Shown here: in pieces, positions 51,901-60,900 of the stretch
How the letters are laid out: every line of letters begins with the position of its first letter
How positions within the stretch are numbered: position 1 is the stretch's first letter
Origin: Argopecten irradians
Taxonomy: Eukaryota; Mollusca; Bivalvia; Pectinida; Pectinidae
Length of the DNA: 64,000 bases
Direction: 5' to 3'
Assembly: GCF_041381155.1 (NCBI RefSeq)
Contig: NC_091149.1
Span: forward strand, 16,322,609-16,386,608
Made by a program: the position numbers and the translations under genes
The notes under the pieces: generated by a model
Database searches by the model: none
The model's input: only the letters and a program-made list of their open reading frames with translations
Told to the model about the DNA's origin: nothing

Positions 51901-54900
51901 CCTGTAATGATAGGAAATGGTCTAATGTCAAACAAAAGGCACATAGCAAAGAAATTGTTATTAAATAAGGTAATTCCATCTTTGCATATAACAGAGCTAC
52001 CTCCCTTACGGGTACCTATCCATTGTTACGTGATTATTTTTTTATGGAAATTCACGTCGTTTTCTCTGGCACGTATTACTTTAGGCTAGTAAATAATGTT
52101 GTCACAAGATCAATCTACAAGGGCAGATAACCCTGTAATATTCAATAGAATAGCCATTACCATGCACAAATCTTATTATCCATTGTGATATTACGAACTT
52201 GGTAAAGTATACATATGTGTAACGAAGACAATATTCATGAGTTATGCTCAGTTTATGATAAGTATTAGACCATTCTTATAAAGCAGTATATCTTGAAATT
52301 GTATGTAAGAATGTTTATCGTCACATAATCTTGAAAAGTTTGACATTAAAGCAGTTGGGAGTTTATCTAACACAGAAAAATGTCAAACAAAAATGAAACA
52401 GCATAAAATGGAACTAAAATACCTATGGACGTTTTTTCTTTCTTTTTTTTATATTAAAGAACTACAATTTTAACCATACTGGTGTGAAAATTAGATTTCT
52501 TTTATCTGATTTTAAGACATATATAATTTAAGCATTATCACCTGGCTGTCATTTATTATACAGAGTGACTTTTGTTCAAGTGTCAATTTTCGCGTCAACA
52601 TTTTCGAGTTTCAAAGGTCGACTCGAAACTCGACAAAAATAATTTATCCATTAAACATGGCAATAACTCATAACAGTATTTTGTAATCGTACATATTCAT
52701 ATAAGATTTGTCTTGTTTTGTACAGTTTATATTACGGACAAGGTACTTTCTTTTTATATCCTTTCTGAATGACAATTAACAAAAATTGTCGTATAGAGAT
52801 ATAACGTTATTTTAAGATGTTATGTCGTATGGTATGCTTACAATAATATTGACAATTTAGTCCTCATGGATACAACAAACAAATATCGACAAGACAGTTT
52901 AAATAATATCTGCAGTTGCTGCTAATGCCTAATCGTATGAAAGTAATCTGATTAAGATAACCTCACAGGACAATGTAGATACCATTATATAACAAATTAT
53001 CTTATCTTGATAATAAACGAGCAATCACGATGTACTCTAAAAAGTAAGATTGATGACCAGGTGTGATGAAGGTAATGAGTGTATGTCTCAGTATGCACCT
53101 GCAGTCTGGCTGTGCGGGGCAATGCTGTTCTAATTAGGCATGATGGTCGTCCTAATGCGCACTTAGTATATATGTTTATATTTGTAATAGCCTGGAGGTG
53201 GCCGGATTTTGTATATGTTTTGGTGACTCGACTTAAACTGACCACTCCCTGTATGGCTGACCGTTGGTCAGTTTCCATGGATGTTAAGTACATATGACAC
53301 ATACTAATGTATGGAAAGTTGATTAAGCTGCTAGTTTGTATCGTAAAATTATCTTAATTCACATCTAATATAGCTGATATCAAATGGCTTTGTTATCATT
53401 TGAAGCTGTTGAAATGTAAAATTTGAATCAGATTTGGCTATATTTTTAGCAGAATTTGATAATTTATGGATTTTATTAGCCATTGTTCACCATATTTGAT
53501 ATGAAAAATCGTTTTAGAGTCAATAGCCAATGTTATAACATACATATTAAACTGGCGTGTCATTGAAAACATGATAAACTATTGTTATAACTTCCGTGTT
53601 ATTTTAGAAAAAGATAATCAACATCACATATATATCTTTAATGTTCAGATATAAATGGATTCCTATGTATATGTTTCCATAGGAATACTTTTGTTATAAA
53701 GACAGATCATTAAAGATTATTTGTGGCAAAAGATATTCATTATGATGAATGTTATCACCATGGCACCAAACCTGGAATACGAAACTAAAAACAACTTGCT
53801 TTTTTATGATAATTTGAAAATTGAAATAAAAAATCGCGAATACGCAATTCAACAGTTTCCAAGCGGCGACAAAATGAAGCACTTTAAGAGCCAGCATAGA
53901 GGTATTTAGCATCCTACTTGAATTAGAAATGACACAGCATGCTTCCAAAATGACAGAGAAACACAAGGAAGAACAATAAATGTTTGTTGTGTGCGATGAT
54001 GAATGTTCACAGATGGGAAATGCATGTTTTATCCTTACCAATAACTGCATAATGCACTGCATAAATTGTCACATTTACACATAAATGTACGGAGTATTCC
54101 ATGAGTACATCAATACTGCGGACTTAATTATAACACCTATATTACACACCATACATCATACCCAGATATATTTAGCAATGCACTTCAGTATAAGGAATAC
54201 TGAATGATATGCATGGAACCAAAATACATACTATATATATACGCAATAAGCAAATACTCTTATCTCTTTTCAATACTATGATTGCGTTTATTTTTTTCCA
54301 TGGTCGGCTTTTGAAATTATCGCTAAACTCGCGCGAATAAAACAAGTAATGACCTTAAATCATAAGTAATGGTAGAATTAAGCGTAAGAATATTTATAAT
54401 TTACCTTTATATCGCGGTTCAACTCACCAACACCAAAAGGTATATTTTTTATTTTAAAGCATTATTGATGGTAAAATAAATTATAACTAAATCGAATAAC
54501 ATATTACATAGACCATTCATTATCACCTCCCGTATTCTAATGCTTAAAATCTAGGAAGCATTCGTTCTGACGAAAAGAAATGTTAGCAGCACAAACGCTT
54601 AGTTCTATTTTTTGAAGTATGAGTGATCAAAGACATACATAATATGAAAGATGAAAGATGAACAGCAAGGCTATACAAAATCAAACGAGGTATTAACCTA
54701 CTTAACGCTACAGCATTATCAAACCAATACCTACAAAAACTTTTATTCAAATCGAATTGGGTGTGTCAGACATGCTAAATGCCTTAATAAGCATAGGTAA
54801 TCAAATAAGATTTTCTATAAGCTAAGAAAAAACAACCCAATCAAACGAATTCTTGACCTACAAGAGGAAGTATCAAAATAACAAAAACATTTTATTAAAA

Positions 54901-57900
54901 TCGAATTTGGTGTGACATAGAAATGTATTATTAAGTATAGATAATCAACAAAGATCAAAGTTAGCCAGAAAAACAAAATCAAACAAAAGCTTGACCTACT
55001 CTAAGCCTACGATAAGAAGTAATATCAAAATAATACGTACGAAAACTTTGTTATTTAAATCTAATTTGGTGTGAAAAAGTACTTAATGTCTTATTAGGTA
55101 TAGATAATCAATAAAGATCAAAGACACCCAGAAAAACAAAAACCAACTTTCTAAATGCCTATAACAAGTCGTAATATAAAAAACACACATTTCTTGAAAT
55201 CGAATTTGGTGTGACAGACGTACTAAATGTCCTATATGTCAGATCGAGATATATCCCCGACGTTAACACTGCAGATAACACGAAATGGTGCCAGGAAAGT
55301 CATCACCTGTGATTTATACTGCTCCACTGACATCAGGTGAGGACCGGACGCCGTATTGTGGAGGAGTAGGGTTAACCTTAACGATAAAACATTCTTCGGA
55401 GGTGTCCATCGAGGTCCTTACCCTCGGTCTGATTGTCAGCTAGGAGGGGAATTATTATATATATATGCTTATCAGCATATGATACGGTATCTTTTGTAGA
55501 GAAATTTTCGTTATTGCCTTGGTTGCCTTGGAACCCCAAAATATAAAAAACACATGTTTCAATCATAAGATGTTTGTTCCGTGAATAATGTATATGGGTT
55601 TTTTTCAGCATTTTATACGGTATACTACCCTTTATAGAGAAACTTTCGTCATTTCCAAGGTTTTCTTATATATTTTCATATATAAAAAATAAAATTTTCA
55701 TACATTTTTTGAAGCGTTGTTCTACAAGACCACAAACATTACCCCCGCGAAATACTTTTTAAGTTCCCAATCCCAAAAGAAAGTACCCTGGGATATCTTC
55801 ATGGTTAAACTGACAGATAAACTTTGATAGAACTTTAGCTTTAGCAGAGAGGAAAAGTTGACCAGATACGTTCAAATAGCAAACTTTCATAATTGGGAAT
55901 CCTAAATTTAGTGTACCTAGTCCAACAGTTGGAATAAAATGTATTGATTCGAAATTGTAGAAACTAAAATATAAAGTCGTTTTTGACGTAAACGAAAGAA
56001 ATTATTATTATTAATATGGATATCAAATCTAAAAAAAACAAACAAAAAACAATAGTGTCATACTTTAACAGGCTATAATCTTGAAATTATGGTCTTAATG
56101 GAATGAACTCAACCTGTAACTCTGTTAGTATTTTTTTATTCGTGATACATCAGGCATGCCACAAAGACAAACATATGACAAAGACAATAGATTATCTAAG
56201 TTATAGAAATTATTATAAACATTTCAAAGCTATTAGCCGTATGTTTGTATGTTTGCTCAGAAGTAATCATAAACAGTTTGAATTTGACAGTTTAATTATC
56301 ATTTTAAATACATTTTGTGGATAAGTTCAAACATCTGTAACTCTCTGGATGACAATTTGACATTCTTATTGTTTTATTTAATGACGTCTTTCTCTTCTAA
56401 CATATAATAAATGCTAATGATATATATTTATATATGCAGGGATACTAGCGCTATGTATATGAGAACCATACGTACATTAATCCAATGGCATATGATTAAG
56501 ACCTATATTTCGATTGAAAGAGGCCAAAATCCCTTAACCAATTATTGTGCTATTTTATAAAATATAAACCATCAACGAAAACATTTGATTTTGTTTGATG
56601 TTTGTTTTGAACAGCCAGAATCATTTTTGAACTGGCAAAGGTGCGAGAGTGTAGATTTGAGAGTCTTGTGTAAATCAACAACTTTGTTGCCACATAATTT
56701 CTAGTTTTCAATCCAACCGACATTGTCCACGGCAATTAATTATATTTAAAGCCATTTAGTTATTTTTTACATATACCCAGAATAAATCTCGAAGCGATTC
56801 ATTCTTTCTATTTAAAGTCATTTAGTTATGCTTTACCTATGCCCAAAATAAATCTCGCAACGATTCATTCTTTCTATTTAAAGTCATGTTGCTATGCTTT
56901 ACCTATGCCCAGAATAAATATCGCAGCGATTCATTTTCTCTGTTTAAAGCCATTTAGTTATTCTTTACCTATACCAAGAATAAATCTCGCAGCGATTCAT
57001 TCTCTCTATTTAAAGTCATTTAGTTATGCTTTACCTATGCCAAGCGGTTCATTTTTGCTCACAAAATATGCAAACTTTCATCGCACGCTAGAATATGTTG
57101 GTTAAGAGTGGTTGTAAAAAGTCACGCTTCATTCGAGAAACATATAAAACATGATTAACAATTTGGATCAAGATCAAATCACGAAGGGCACAATAAATGA
57201 CAGTACTTTGACGTCAGAATAATTGTTTCAGCAATTATCTAGGTATTCGTCTGGAGTAAACCCGTCAATGGCCTTTATAATTGTAGTAATGCATATCATT
57301 ATTTGTATATTTATCTCAGGTGGTGTACTTCTTTTTAAATAAAAGGTTAATAAACTGTGTAAATAATAAATAACCAGTAGAAACTAACATCAATATTTGA
57401 TTGATCTATGACACAAATTGTCTTATTTTATACGCAAATGTATTGTTCGGTTTTATCATTAAAGTTACATTTGCCGTATAACTGGGTGAAAACTTTTACA
57501 TGTTGTTTTTCTTCATTAACCTATTAAAAACCATACGATTTGATAAATAAAGCTGTGAACATTATTCAAAGGCACAGTGAAAATGTATGATGCCTTATAA
57601 ACACAAATGTTTTGCGCTGTACTAAATTGTTGCTATGCTTTAAGTATATTTAAATGAAAACATATTTGCATAAGGCATTTAACAAATACTAATAATACTG
57701 TGAAAATGTACAATAAAATTGCAGACCAGAATTTGGTTTCATAGTCTGACCATGTGTACTCCTTTCACTGTACTGTAGGCGTAAATGTAATGATTTTTAG
57801 CAATATTGCCAGGTTCATTTTGTGCTCTTATTAGATTTCATAAAATTTAAAGTTTTACCTGTCAGTATTGTTATTTTAAAAATGTTGGTTACTTTTGATG

Positions 57901-60900
57901 GTGAATTACACGTGAAAAGCTCTTCTTGATTCATGGTCAAGAAAATTACGACGCGGCACACTTTAACTATTTACAAAACTAAAACATGAAATAATTATTG
58001 CATTTCTAAAATGAGTAAAAAGAGATTTTTATAGAATCATAAACCTCTAAAGACATTTTGTCATATAATCGAAAGATGTCAACATTTCTTAAAATTTAAA
58101 GTCACTGAACTTTCGTTCGTTTTGATTGCGCTGATCACATTATAGGAGACAGGTCAACGACCGCAAGAAGTACATGCATGTCTCCTAAGGGAGATAACTC
58201 ATTAGCGTCGTTGACATGTAATTAGTTATACTAATTCGTAATGGTTATTGGCACACTAACGCCTTCGCCTGATTTATGGGATAGAAGGTGTTGTTAGGTC
58301 ACTCTGATCACTGACCTACTATGATAACATACATAAATACCCTCAGGTACAATGTACCTCGATAACTCTAAAATACTGGCAACAACGCAATAGTTTATAC
58401 CTTGTAGGGTCACACAATTAATAAGAGTTGTCTAACATATCCGGAAGTTGTATTTGACCTACAAAGTTACACATGAGGAGGATGGGAATAGCAAAATCTC
58501 TTGTACCATGCCAGTTACAACGTGCTATCATAATGACCATACCATAGGGTAGCAGGGTTCTAGATTGTAAAACCAAGTATTCAATTGCTAGGTATAGTTG
58601 TTTCCCAGCTGTGGCTATTCATGAAACTATAGACATATATGTTGATTTATGTGGCATTGACTGATAAACATTATTATTTTTTCCATAGCTTTTTCGATTT
58701 TCGATCGCATTTGTTTTCTTTTTATATTTTAAAGAAAGCTCTTTTATATGCATTTCATAAGACTTAATTTGAGGACTCATGAATTGCCGGTGTTCAATAT
58801 TATGTAGCTGAATTACATTAAGAATGACTGATATTATTTGCATTTTTGTACATTAAACCTTATTCATACGTTAATTAACATATATTCTGCCACTTTGAAG
58901 TTGTGACGTGGTTACAATAATGTGCAATGACGTACCGTCAAAGTTTGTTTAATATATCAAAGTAGATAATCAGACGACTATCCCTTCCCTACTTAGTAAA
59001 TACAAAAGGTATTCACATAAGCGACGTCATAATCGCATTATAATGTACACGTGTTTTAATTAAAGCTTCCCCGAGTCTTACTGAAAATTTGAATGAGATA
59101 TTGAAATGGTTCATATTTTTGTTTCATACTGAATCGATATCAGACACAAACACAAGAATATACGACAGACGTGACCGCAAGTGATCAACAGGGAGTACAA
59201 TTGAAAGAACACATATCTTCTCAGAAATGGCAATGCCCATTCCGCAACTGACCTCATAAATGGCCAATAATAACCCTAAAAATAGTACGGTATCAACATC
59301 TAGAGATTGCTTGAAGTTGTAATAAAACAATAGCGAGACATTATTATCAAAGTGATTTCCGGATACTAAACACCATTGCTAATTCAAACACATGTAGACA
59401 CGAATAATATCCTTATCCCCGGGAAAATCTAAGACCCCAGGGCAATGAAATTATGAAAAGTGTTTGATTCTACCACATCTGCAAGTTAAAGATGTATTAG
59501 ATTTTAGTTAATTTTACCCCTTGTAACAGACATTTGGCGTAAGTAATATTCAAAACCAGTCAATAGTTAAAATAAACTGGGTTTCTTGTTTTACTGCTGC
59601 GTACAAAAATTCTTGTCTTTTGTTCAGTCTGGTTTTATCTGATGATAGTTATTGTTTTCCGGACGGTTCGCTTCACAAATAAACAACTACATTTAGGTCA
59701 GGAAAATGACACTTGAAAGGTCGTGGTCTTGTGTGGGTGTTTTGTTCTGGCGGTTTGATGGTTGACAACCAGGACAACAATTGAGAAAATAACAACAAAC
59801 ACATGTTTATTCTAAAATAGGAAACATGATTTTGTCTGTGGGAATATTAAATACATCTACATAACCGCAAACATGGACAATATGAGCATAGAAAACTATG
59901 TTATTTAGTTAATAAAATCTGTACTCGTTTTTTTTTAAACAGACACGAAGTTTTGAAGAGCATGTTTCCGCCAGTGGAAATAAAAATGTTTTATATAGAT
60001 ATTTCTTTCCTAATTTAATTTTTTTGAAGTAATGTGATAAAATACTAGGAATGGATAAATTAAGTATTAAAGCATAACAACAAGCGTATCACACAACCTG
60101 GTTTTAAATCAAAATCGAATCATATATAAATGGAATATTTACAAAGATATAAAATATGAGTAGATGCAATACAGGAATAACCGGATCAGATGCAGAGGTG
60201 AGTTATGTGACGTCATATGACGGCCTTCCACGTGTACAGTGTGTTGCACTATCTGATATATGTGTGTATTAGGACGCTGTTGTATATAAGTATTAAACTA
60301 AACGATCGTACTATCCTGGTGGATATAGTAAAAATGGCAATTACATATTTTCATCGTTTAAAATATAAAAAATCACTATATTTGATGGAATCACCGTGTA
60401 TGAATATAAAGGTCAGTTTACTCACTTGCCACGAATGAACTACTCCGCTTTGTGATGTGATGTATAGATTCATTAATCAAGAGATGAGACAGTGAAGATG
60501 ACGGAGCTACCATATGGGCTTTGTCTTCTGATATAAATACGCCTTCCTGAAAAAAATAACAAAATAAGCATTACTTCAGGAATGATTTTTTTTGTTTTGT
60601 TATTTACTGGTGTGTTAACTGAAATTATTGGAGAGATATTTCAACATGACACGCAAACGCGCGTCATTTGAAATATCTGTTCAACAAATGCACAATAAGA
60701 CTTTCTTTTCTTTCCATTCCATGGAATGCAATATTTCTCAAATATCTTATTTTCTGAAATATAATTAAAGACACTCATTACATTCAAATTGTCCCATTGA
60801 AGAATTGAAAATACAAAAACAATATAGGCCAAATCTGATGAGCATTAACACTAAATGTGGAAGTCAGTGTTTCGGTGTATGAATTCTTGCGCGACAACCG

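Larger units (their letters stand above)
51902..60425 (-). other. large intron between exons 4 and 5 (8.5 kb)
   Basis: It separates propeptide from catalytic domain. It contains MITE copy 5, a diverged tandem repeat (54,680-55,240) and a 66-bp tandem repeat (56,745-57,050). Frames of 122 codons (53,694-54,062, minus) and smaller ones show no domain. No exon was found, and the phases of exons 4 and 5 fit directly. Confidence 0.6.

Noticed and set aside
53694..54062. 122-codon minus-strand frame in the large protease intron
   Set aside because: No domain, no matching splice sites, and the neighbouring exons join without it.
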